A stretch of 42,717 nucleotides of DNA from Candidatus Tetragenococcus pullicola (lineage in GTDB: Bacteria > Bacillota > Bacilli > Lactobacillales > Enterococcaceae): the NCBI GenBank assembly GCA_019115705.1, contig DXDB01000139.1, forward strand, positions 1-42,717. The letters run 5' to 3'. Shown one piece after another: positions 18,535-25,048 of the stretch; position 1 is the stretch's first letter; each line of letters starts with the position of its first letter. The translations under genes and the position numbers were made by a program. Below the pieces are notes generated by a model. The model was not told where the DNA came from. It worked only from the letters and a program-made list of their open reading frames with translations, and made no database searches.

Positions 18535-19194
18535 ATGAAAGTAACAGTTATTGGCGCTAATGGCAATATAGGTCGTTTAGCCACAGAAAAATTACAGAAA
18601 AAAGGACATACTCCTGTAGCGATGGTGCGTAAAGAATCACAAAAACCGTTTTTCAAAGACAAAGGAATTGACACAATTTTTGGTGATTTAAGTGATAGTA
18701 TTGAGAATTTGACTAAAGTAGTCGAAGGCAGTGATGCTGTTGTTTTCACAGCAGGATCTGGCGGAAGTACTGGAGCGGAGCAAACCATGATGATTGATTT
18801 AGATGGTGCCGTCAAGGCGATTGAAGCCAGTAAAAATGCTGCAATACCTCATTTTATTATGGTGAGTGCTATTGGTTCAGATCGCTGGTTGACTGATCAC
18901 CCTGAATTTTTAGACCAATTAGGAGCTTATTACCCAGCAAAATTTTATGCAGACGAATGGTTAATAAATTCTGGACTCCATTATACGATTTTACGTCCAG
19001 GTGCTTTAACAGATGATCCAGAAACGGGTAAAATTTCAACCGGTAATCATTTAGATCCCAGTCCCATAAGCCGTAGTGATGTTGCAGAAGTAATTGTAGC
19101 TATGGTAGAAGATTCTAGCAAAAAAGATAAAGCTTTCGACTTTGTGGGAGGACAAGACTTGATATCTAATGCCTTAGCAAAAGAAATAAATTAA
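18535..19194 (+). CDS. NAD(P)H-binding atypical short-chain dehydrogenase (YwnB/YhfK-like)
   Basis: A 219-aa protein with an N-terminal Rossmann fold: V-T-V-I-G-A-N-G-N-I-G-R at residues 2-13. Further family features are F-G-D-L-S-D near 43, a beta strand D-A-V-V-F-T-A-G-S-G-G (about 63-73) and L-R-P-G-A-L-T-D at about 157. There is no Y-x-x-x-K catalytic pair of classical dehydrogenases; members are often sugar-epimerase-like or redox-sensing proteins. The start is ATG 18535 after GAGGAG (18521-18526); the frame is open further upstream but that part overlaps a terminator and the promoter. A GNAT gene follows 19 nt downstream. Confidence 0.88.
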   Translation: MKVTVIGANGNIGRLATEKLQKKGHTPVAMVRKESQKPFFKDKGIDTIFGDLSDSIENLTKVVEGSDAVVFTAGSGGSTGAEQTMMIDLDGAVKAIEASKNAAIPHFIMVSAIGSDRWLTDHPEFLDQLGAYYPAKFYADEWLINSGLHYTILRPGALTDDPETGKISTGNHLDPSPISRSDVAEVIVAMVEDSSKKDKAFDFVGGQDLISNALAKEIN

Positions 19195-19213
19195 TCAGAA
19201 AAGAGTTGACCAA

Positions 19214-19717
19214 GTGGAAGATACGATTAGAAAAATGACTGAAAATGACTGGTCCAATGTTTATGCGATTTATAAACAAGGAATGGAGACCAACCTAGCG
19301 ACTTTCTCAGTAGAAGAAATAACTTATGACGAATTTAGTGAAGAACGTTTACCTGAGGGCCGTTTTGTTTACGAAACCAAAGATAAGAAAATTGCTGGGT
19401 GGACAACATTAAAGCAATCCTATGATATTCCCGAATATTACGGAGTTTGTGAAGTTAGTATTTATGTGGATGAAAAGTTTCGCGGCAAAGGGATTGCGAC
19501 GAGTTTGTTAAACCATTTGATCGCTTATTCTGAAAAGGCAGGAATTTGGATGCTTGAAGCTGATATTTTTGCAAATAATAAAGGAAGCATTGCTGTTCAT
19601 GAAAAGTGTGGGTTTCGTAAAGTTGGTTATCGAGAAAAAATGGGCAGAGATCAATTTGGTACCTGGCGTGATGCCGTTTTACTAGAACGTCGAAGTAAAA
19701 TTGTTGGTGTCGATTGA
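19214..19717 (+). CDS. GNAT N-acetyltransferase, phosphinothricin/methionine-sulfoximine acetyltransferase-like
   Basis: A 167-aa GNAT enzyme resembling the Pat/Bar/YncA group, which acetylate amino-acid analogues or methionine derivatives. It has the typical opening I-R-K-M-T-E-N-D-W-x-x-V-x-x-I-Y-x-x-G-x-E-T-x-x-A-T-F, then S-I-Y-V-D-E-K-F-R-G-K-G-I-A-T-S-L-L (acetyl-CoA site, about 77-94), and H-E-K-C-G-F-R-K-V-G-Y-R-E-K-M-G near 130-145. The start is a GTG with only a weak upstream purine stretch. Neighbours are 20-25 nt away on both sides, so it is likely the middle gene of an SDR-GNAT-tag transcript. The real substrate is not known. Confidence 0.88.
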   Translation: MEDTIRKMTENDWSNVYAIYKQGMETNLATFSVEEITYDEFSEERLPEGRFVYETKDKKIAGWTTLKQSYDIPEYYGVCEVSIYVDEKFRGKGIATSLLNHLIAYSEKAGIWMLEADIFANNKGSIAVHEKCGFRKVGYREKMGRDQFGTWRDAVLLERRSKIVGVD

Positions 19718-19741
19718 TAAAAAGATAGAAAGGACCAGCCA

Positions 19742-20293
19742 ATGACAACAAGGTGTGATTGGGCGCTACAAAGCAAGTTGGAACAAGACTATCACGACAA
19801 TGAATGGGGCAAGCCGGTTCACGAGGATCAAAAGCTTTTTGAATTTTTAGTATTAGAAAGTATGCAAGCGGGACTTAGTTGGTCATTGATTTTAAAAAAA
19901 AGAAACAATTTCAAAAAAGCTTTGGATGACTTTGATTATCGAAAAATTGCAACTTATAATGAAGAGAAGGTGCAGTCTTTATTAAATAATCCTGGGATTG
20001 TTCGCAATCAGTTGAAAATTCGAGCAACGATTCATAATGCTCAAGAATTTTTGCGAATTCAAGAAGAGTACGGTAGTTTCGATCATTTTATTTGGAAACA
20101 AGTCGATAATCAAATTACAAATAACCAATGGACAAAAATATCAGACGTACCTAGTTCTTCAGACCTTTCGGATCAGGTGACCAAACGTTTGAAAAAAGAA
20201 GGCTTTAAATTTTTGGGAACGACGAGTGTCTATTCTTTTTTGCAAGCTGTTGGAATCATCAATGATCACTTGATTTCCTGTGATTTTAAATAA
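19742..20293 (+). CDS. tag: DNA-3-methyladenine glycosylase I
   Basis: Base-excision repair enzyme that removes 3-methyladenine from alkylated DNA. At 183 aa it is full length. The zinc-binding residues of Tag are all present: C5 (R-C-D-W), H18 (Y-H-D-x-E-W-G), H176 and C180 (D-H-L-I-S-C). The catalytic region has F-E-F-L-V-L-E-S-M-Q-A-G-L-S-W (about 37-51). RBS AGAAAGGA precedes the ATG. It ends the SDR-GNAT-tag unit, just before the terminator at 20301. Confidence 0.96.
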   Translation: MTTRCDWALQSKLEQDYHDNEWGKPVHEDQKLFEFLVLESMQAGLSWSLILKKRNNFKKALDDFDYRKIATYNEEKVQSLLNNPGIVRNQLKIRATIHNAQEFLRIQEEYGSFDHFIWKQVDNQITNNQWTKISDVPSSSDLSDQVTKRLKKEGFKFLGTTSVYSFLQAVGIINDHLISCDFK

Positions 20294-20300
20294 AAAATAG

Positions 20301-20334
20301 AGGCAACTTGTAAAAACATGCAAGTTGTCTTTTG
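20301..20334 (+). terminator. Intrinsic terminator after tag
   Basis: AGGCAACTTG (20301-20310) pairs with CAAGTTGTCT (20321-20330), one G-T, 10-nt loop, then TTTT. Confidence 0.85.
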
Positions 20335-20544
20335 TCATATTTTCATATAGTTGTAATAAAACATGAAAAAAAGGTGATTTTTAAAAATATTTATGTAAAA
20401 TTTGAGTTATTTTAGAAAAAATAAAAAATTTTATTGCAAGGCTACAGAGGTTCCACTTTATTATTCATTGCTATACTAGGCTTTTTGGCCTATTTTAGAA
20501 GAAAAATTACAAAATAAAGTTCTTATCACAGATTTGACATATTT

Positions 20545-20561
20545 CGTTACGTCAATGTTAC
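20545..20561 (+). promoter_or_regulatory. Candidate WalR (YycF) box upstream of the LysM-3D gene
   Basis: CGTTAC-GTCAA-TGTTAC matches the WalR direct repeat TGTWAH-N5-TGTWAH at 11 of 12 positions (only the first T is C). A TATACT -10 box is at 20590-20595, so the site lies about 40-57 nt upstream of the start, a sensible place for an activator. A TTGACA at 20534-20539 overlaps no good -10. Near the start, TGTTGT-TCAG-ACAACA (20595-20610) can form a small 5' stem-loop. The rest of 20335-20638 is very AT-rich and shows no gene. Confidence 0.5.
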
Positions 20562-20638
20562 CAAAAGTGCGAATAAAGTTGTTAATATTTATACTGTTGT
20601 TCAGACAACAAATATTAAACTTTTAAGGAGCTTTATTC

Positions 20639-21262
20639 ATGAAACGAGTAAAATTACTTACGTTAACTACAGTAGCATTTTTAGGATTAGCAGGATTTGG
20701 ATCAAAAGTTAGTGCCGATGAAGTCGAACATGTGGTGACACCAACAGACACCCTATCAGGTATTTCTGTTAAATACTTTGGTTCTACTGATTTTATTGAT
20801 AAAATTGCTGAAGATAATGAAATCGAAAATCCCAATCTAATCTTTGATGGTGAAAAATTGACGATCAATACAGATAAAAAGAAGACAACTTCTAAGTCTG
20901 AAACTTCAGAAGAAAAAACAACAAAACAAGAAGCAACAAAAGAAAAAAGTGTAGATGAAAAAGAATCTTCTAATCAACCGTCTGGGAAAACAATTACTAT
21001 GGAATCAACAGCCTATAGTGCCCAAGAAGGCGGCACGTTAACAGCAACCGGTCAAGACTTGTTAAGTAATCCTAGAGCAATTGCAGTAGATCCTAGTGTA
21101 ATTCCTCTTGGTACACGTTTATATGTCGAAGGCTATGGTGAAGCTGTGGCAGTTGATACTGGCGGTGCCATCAAAGGCAATATTATCGATGTTCATTTCC
21201 CAACCATTGCTGAATGTGAAAATTGGGGTCGTCGTCAAGTGCAAGTAACAATTTTAGATTAG
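20639..21262 (+). CDS. Secreted LysM and 3D-domain cell-wall protein
   Basis: A 207-aa secreted protein. It has a signal peptide (basic M-K-R-V-K, hydrophobic 6-20, probable cleavage after S-A-D near 25), then one LysM domain at about 28-77 that binds peptidoglycan. A low-complexity Lys/Thr/Glu/Ser linker covers about 78-115. The C-terminal 3D domain (about 118-207) carries the three conserved aspartates that name it: D151, D173 (V-D-T-G-G) and D184 (I-I-D-V-H-F). The 3D domain resembles MltA-type lytic transglycosylases and stationary-phase YocH-like autolysins, so a wall-remodelling role is likely. Strong AAGGAG RBS; monocistronic, with a possible WalR box upstream. Confidence 0.92.
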   Translation: MKRVKLLTLTTVAFLGLAGFGSKVSADEVEHVVTPTDTLSGISVKYFGSTDFIDKIAEDNEIENPNLIFDGEKLTINTDKKKTTSKSETSEEKTTKQEATKEKSVDEKESSNQPSGKTITMESTAYSAQEGGTLTATGQDLLSNPRAIAVDPSVIPLGTRLYVEGYGEAVAVDTGGAIKGNIIDVHFPTIAECENWGRRQVQVTILD

Positions 21263-21272
21263 ATAGGTATCT

Positions 21273-21301
21273 AAAGCTAGTGAAAACTAGCTTTTTTTTT
21301 A
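21273..21301 (+). terminator. Intrinsic terminator after the LysM-3D gene
   Basis: AAAGCTAGT (21273-21281) and ACTAGCTTT (21286-21294), perfect 9-bp stem, GAAA loop, then a long T run. Confidence 0.92.
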
Positions 21302-21327
21302 TTTAAAAACAAAATCTGCTAGTCATT

Positions 21328-21418
21328 GTGGTTGCGATAGATTTTAGCATTGTATCAGGCTAAGAATAGGGAGGATCTAACGGTCGAATTAGTTTTTGCC
21401 TGCCTTGATTGCAATCAC
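21328..21418 (+). other. Structured intergenic element, nested inverted repeats
   Basis: GTGGTTGCGAT (21328-21338) pairs with ATTGCAATCAC (21408-21418): 11 pairs, two of them G-U when read as plus-strand RNA. Nested inside are CAGGC (21356-21360)/GCCTG (21398-21402) and CTAA (21377-21380)/TTAG (21389-21392). It lies between the LysM-3D terminator and the ACT-gene promoter, so it is in neither transcript as annotated. It could be a small RNA or a decayed repeat. No promoter or terminator for it was clear. Confidence 0.35.
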
Positions 21419-21488
21419 TACTTTTCAAAACTTTTGTTACTTTCCTCAATTGTACCCGTCAATTTTTTATTTTCTCAGAAAAAACTTA

Positions 21489-21497
21489 TGCTATAAT
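21489..21497 (+). promoter_or_regulatory. Predicted extended -10 promoter of the ACT/PFL pair
   Basis: TGCTATAAT, a perfect TATAAT with TG extension, start near 21504. The -35 region is AT-rich without a consensus. Confidence 0.6.
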
Positions 21498-21544
21498 GAT
21501 TGAAAATGAGTTGAAATTATTATGGAAAAGGTAGGGTGAGTATA

Positions 21545-21814
21545 ATGCGCGCTATATTAACTGTTATAGGAACGGACAAAGTAGGCATCGTAGCCGGTGT
21601 TAGTCGCAAACTAGCACAACTACAAATTAATATTGTTGATATGAATCAGACAATCATGCAAAATTATTTCACGATGATGATGATGCTTGAACTTCCAGAA
21701 GAGGTAGATTTTGAACAAATCCGCAAAGAGTTTCGGACTGTTGAAAGTGAATTAGGTGTCAAAATTAGTATTCAAAACGAAGAAATATTTGATGCCATGC
21801 ATAAATTAGGATAG
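21545..21814 (+). CDS. ACT domain-containing protein (UPF0237)
   Basis: An 89-aa stand-alone ACT domain, UPF0237 family. ACT domains bind small ligands such as amino acids and regulate partner enzymes. The family opening is seen: R-A-I-L-T-V-I-G-T-D-K-V-G-I-V-A-G-V-S and I-N-I-V-D-M-N-Q-T-I-M-Q-x-Y-F-T-M-M-M. The ATG at 21545 gives the family's normal length; an in-frame GTG at 21536 overlaps the RBS region (GGTAGGG). It is 9 nt before the PFL-family gene. The two are adjacent in many Firmicutes, so the ACT protein is presumably its regulator (inference). Confidence 0.93.
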   Translation: MRAILTVIGTDKVGIVAGVSRKLAQLQINIVDMNQTIMQNYFTMMMMLELPEEVDFEQIRKEFRTVESELGVKISIQNEEIFDAMHKLG

Positions 21815-21823
21815 GAGTGTCTT

Positions 21824-23173
21824 ATGGAAACAAATCAGATTTTAGAAACGATCCGTATGGTTGAAGAAGAAAATTTAGATATTCGTACGATCACAATGGG
21901 CATCTCCTTGTTGGATTGTATGGATGAAGATATTGAGAAAGCTTGTCAAAAGATTTATGCTAAAATTACGACTTGCGCCAAAGACTTGGTCAAAGTTGGC
22001 AATGACATCGAAATGGAATATGGGATTCCTATTATTAATAAGCGAATCTCAGTGACGCCAATTTCAGTGATTGCCTCAGCTTGTCATGCAACAGTTGAAC
22101 AATGCGTTACTTTTTCAAAAACGCTAGATCGTGCTGCTAAGGCGCTAGATGTTAATTTTATTGGGGGCTACAGTGCGTTAGTAGAGAAAGGCTTTCAAGG
22201 AGCAGATTACGCGTTAATCCAATCCATTCCACAAGCCTTAGCTGAAACGGACTTTGTTTGTTCTTCGGTCAATATAGGAACGAGTAAAGCTGGAATCAAT
22301 ATGGATGCAGTCAAATTAATGGGAGAAGTCATTAAGGAAACAGCCGAAAAATCAGAGATGGGTTGTGCGAAACTTGTTGTTTTTGCTAACGCTGTCGAGG
22401 ATAATCCCTTTATGGCTGGGGCTTTTCATGGAATTTCTGAAGCCGATTGTGTGATTAATGTCGGCGTTAGTGGACCTGGAGTGGTCAAACGTGCTTTGGA
22501 AAAAGTAAAAGGAGAATCGTTTGACGTCGTTAGTGAAACAGTCAAAAAGACGGCCTTTAAAATCACTCGAATGGGACAACTAGTAGGAAAAGTGGCGTCA
22601 GAAAGACTGGGCGTTCCTTTTGGTATTGTTGATTTATCCTTAGCACCTACCCCTGCTGTGGGAGATAGTGTAGCTTTGATTTTAGAAGAGATGGGGCTGG
22701 AATCTGTTGGTACCCACGGGACAACAGCGGCACTTGCTTTATTAAATGACGCAGTGAAAAAAGGGGGCGTCATGGCTTGTAACCATGTCGGTGGTCTGTC
22801 TGGTGCTTTTATTCCTGTTTCAGAAGATGCTGGCATGATAAAAGCTGTTGAAAATGGACACTTAAATCTTGAAAAATTAGAAGCAATGACTGCTATTTGC
22901 TCAGTTGGACTAGATATGATTGCTATACCAGGTAATACGCCAGCATCATCCATTGCGGCAATGATTGCCGATGAAGCAGCCATTGGAGTGTCCAATCACA
23001 AAACAACGGCAGTTCGCTTGATTCCTGCAAAAAATGCCAAAGTTGGTGACCGTATCGAATTTGGTGGTCTCTTGGGAAGCGCACCAGTTATGCAAGTAAA
23101 CCAAGCAGGATCAACCGACTTTATTAATCGGGGCGGACGAATACCAGCACCGATTCACTCATTTAAAAATTAG
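21824..23173 (+). CDS. PFL family protein (UPF0210/DUF711)
   Basis: A 449-aa member of UPF0210, named for structural similarity to pyruvate formate-lyase/glycyl-radical folds; no reaction is known. Sequence features include the opening [30 protein letters not shown] (about 86-95), [10 protein letters not shown] and [10 protein letters not shown] (about 304). No glycyl-radical RVxGY motif is visible, so it is unlikely to be a radical enzyme. RBS AGGAGTG; forms a bicistron with the ACT-domain gene, and a HAD gene follows after 14 nt. Confidence 0.94.
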   Translation: METNQILETIRMVEEENLDIRTITMGISLLDCMDEDIEKACQKIYAKITTCAKDLVKVGNDIEMEYGIPIINKRISVTPISVIASACHATVEQCVTFSKTLDRAAKALDVNFIGGYSALVEKGFQGADYALIQSIPQALAETDFVCSSVNIGTSKAGINMDAVKLMGEVIKETAEKSEMGCAKLVVFANAVEDNPFMAGAFHGISEADCVINVGVSGPGVVKRALEKVKGESFDVVSETVKKTAFKITRMGQLVGKVASERLGVPFGIVDLSLAPTPAVGDSVALILEEMGLESVGTHGTTAALALLNDAVKKGGVMACNHVGGLSGAFIPVSEDAGMIKAVENGHLNLEKLEAMTAICSVGLDMIAIPGNTPASSIAAMIADEAAIGVSNHKTTAVRLIPAKNAKVGDRIEFGGLLGSAPVMQVNQAGSTDFINRGGRIPAPIHSFKN

Positions 23174-23187
23174 AAAGGTTTTGCTAT

Positions 23188-23802
23188 ATGTTTGAACATT
23201 ATATTTGGGATTTTGATGGTACTTTATTTGATACCTATCCAGTTATTTTAGAAGGGATGGTCAATGCTTTAGTTCATTTCGGCAAGACGCCAGATCGAGA
23301 AGAAGTCTTTCGCACCCTTAAACAAGAGTCTTCATCGGCTGTTGCTAGAGATAATCACTTGGATTTTCAGATGTTTCGAAAAGTGTTTCAAAGCTTTGAA
23401 CAAAAAGATCCCCGTACGCCAATTTCTTATCCAGGAACTAGAAAAAATTTAGAACAAGTCGTCAAAGCTGGCCATCATAATTATATTTTGACGCATCGTG
23501 ATTTTAGTTCTACTCAACAACTTCTACAAAAAGAACAGCTGACAGAATTTATTACGACAATCGTTGGGTCAGATAAAGAATTTCCTCGTAAGCCAGATCC
23601 GGCTAGTATTAACTATCTGATGCAAACCTATCAAATGGATCCTAAGAAGACTGTCATGATTGGTGATCGTTCGTTAGATGTCATGGCAGGAAAAAATGCT
23701 GGAATTCAAACAATCTTTTTTGATCCTGAGCATATATTAGCTGATATTCCTGAAGCAGATCATATTGTTCGATCGACCGAAGCTTTATTGGCGTTCATTT
23801 AA
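23188..23802 (+). CDS. HAD-superfamily hydrolase (phosphoglycolate phosphatase-like)
   Basis: A 204-aa class I haloacid-dehalogenase phosphatase. Motif I is W-D-F-D-G-T-L-F-D-T (about residues 7-16); motif II is T-H-R-D near 98; motif III is the R-K-P-D region (about 133); motif IV is M-I-G-D-R-S-L-D-V (about 155-163). The cap domain is helical. The substrate is unknown. It follows the PFL-family gene by 14 nt and ends at a terminator, so it completes an ACT-PFL-HAD operon; whether it acts with them is not known. Confidence 0.9.
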   Translation: MFEHYIWDFDGTLFDTYPVILEGMVNALVHFGKTPDREEVFRTLKQESSSAVARDNHLDFQMFRKVFQSFEQKDPRTPISYPGTRKNLEQVVKAGHHNYILTHRDFSSTQQLLQKEQLTEFITTIVGSDKEFPRKPDPASINYLMQTYQMDPKKTVMIGDRSLDVMAGKNAGIQTIFFDPEHILADIPEADHIVRSTEALLAFI

Positions 23803-23830
23803 AGTCTAGAAATTCTAGGCTTTTTTTTGA
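23801..23830 (+). terminator. Intrinsic terminator after the HAD gene
   Basis: AAAGTCTAGAA and TTCTAGGCTTT (23801-23823) form a tight hairpin with one G-T pair, then a T8 run; the stem begins inside the stop codon. Confidence 0.85.
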
Positions 23831-23901
23831 AAAAAATCATTAAATAAAAAAATATTCTCTCTTTTTTTGCATACTTTATTAAAAGAAGGGAGGATAGTTC
23901 T

Positions 23902-24522
23902 TTGAATGTAGAAAAAATAAAGAAGTGGTTGCCTATTGGAGCTCTAATAATTTGTTTCATCGTCGTGATTACTTTCCTATTAATTTCAGGAAAAAAAGAA
24001 GAAGAGCCACCATGGGAAGTTGCCACAACGGAAGAATCGCTGGTTGAAACTACAGAAAGTACCAAAGAAGTCGAAGAGACCACCATAATGGTCGACGTGA
24101 AAGGAGCAGTCAAGAAGCCAGGTGTTTATGAATTAAAAAAAGAAGCGCGTTTGAAAGAAGCCATTCTTTTAGCTGGAGGAATGAAAGAAGAAGCCGAGGA
24201 AAAGCAACTAAATCTTGCAAAAAAATTAGAAGATCAAGAAATGATTTATGTCCCAACAAAAGAAGAAGCAGAATCTATGCCTGATGACTTCACTCAGACA
24301 CAATCAGACAATGAGACTAGTAGCAGTGATACACTCATTAATATTAACACTGCTGATCTTACACAGCTACAGCAGTTATCAGGCATTGGGCCTTCTAAAG
24401 CCCAAGCTATTATTGATTATCGTGAAGAAAATGGCGCATTTAAAAATGTGGATGAATTACAAGAAGTTTCTGGATTTGGACAAAAGACAGTTGAAAAATT
24501 AAAAGAGTCGATTACAATATAA
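23902..24522 (+). CDS. comEA: Competence protein ComEA (DNA receptor)
   Basis: Membrane-anchored receptor that binds double-stranded DNA during uptake. At 206 aa it is the usual size. One N-terminal membrane segment (about 10-29) is followed by an acidic Thr/Glu-rich stalk. Then comes an SLBB domain (V-D-V-K-G-A-V-K-K-P-G-V-Y-E-L, about 65-79) and a C-terminal helix-hairpin-helix pair with I-N-I-N-T-A-D-x-x-x-L-Q-Q-L-S-G-I-G-P-S-K-A, the DNA-binding part. The start is TTG at 23902, 8 nt after GGGAGG; no ATG gives a full protein. It is first of comEA-comEB-comEC. I saw no ComX/SigX box upstream. Confidence 0.95.
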   Translation: MNVEKIKKWLPIGALIICFIVVITFLLISGKKEEEPPWEVATTEESLVETTESTKEVEETTIMVDVKGAVKKPGVYELKKEARLKEAILLAGGMKEEAEEKQLNLAKKLEDQEMIYVPTKEEAESMPDDFTQTQSDNETSSSDTLININTADLTQLQQLSGIGPSKAQAIIDYREENGAFKNVDELQEVSGFGQKTVEKLKESITI

Positions 24523-24562
24523 CTAACTAACACTAAATTTTACTTTTAAAAGGAGGGACAAT

Positions 24563-25048
24563 ATGTCCAAACAACGTATACCCTGGGACCAATATTTTAT
24601 GGCCCAAGCTGTTTTACTTTCACTTCGTAGCACGTGTACCCGTTTAGAGGTCGGGGCAACTTTGGTAAAAGATCGACGAATTATCGCAGGAGGCTATAAC
24701 GGTTCTGTTTCTGGCGATGTGCATTGTATAGATGAGGATTGTTATTTGGTCAATGGTCATTGTATCCGAACAATTCATGCTGAGATGAATGCTCTTTTAC
24801 AGTGTGCCAAATTGGGTGTTTCAACAGATGGCGGCGAAATTTATGTGACTCATTTTCCGTGTTTACCTTGTACCAAAGCCATTTTGCAAGCAGGCATCAA
24901 AAAAATTCATTATCTAAACGATTATCATAATGATCCTTATGCCATTGATTTGATCAAGCAAGTTGGTGCAAGCGCCGAAAAAGTTGTCTTAAATCCTGTC
25001 TATTTTGAAAAACTTTCTTTCGGCAGTAATTATGATCCAACTCACTGA
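24563..25048 (+). CDS. comEB: ComE operon protein 2 (dCMP deaminase family)
   Basis: A 161-aa zinc-dependent deoxycytidylate-deaminase-like protein. The zinc and proton-shuttle motif is H-A-E-M-N-A-L (about residues 71-77) with the second zinc pair in P-C-L-P-C (about 99-103). The additional cysteines C-I-D-E-D-C and C-I-R also fit dCMP deaminases. It is retained in the com operon of Firmicutes, yet not required for transformation in B. subtilis. RBS AAGGAGGG. Its last 17 nt overlap the probable comEC start. Confidence 0.94.
   Translation: MSKQRIPWDQYFMAQAVLLSLRSTCTRLEVGATLVKDRRIIAGGYNGSVSGDVHCIDEDCYLVNGHCIRTIHAEMNALLQCAKLGVSTDGGEIYVTHFPCLPCTKAILQAGIKKIHYLNDYHNDPYAIDLIKQVGASAEKVVLNPVYFEKLSFGSNYDPTH

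Noticed and set aside
22426-22995. Reverse-strand 189-codon frame
   Set aside because: Antisense to the PFL-family gene, no RBS, no recognisable motif.
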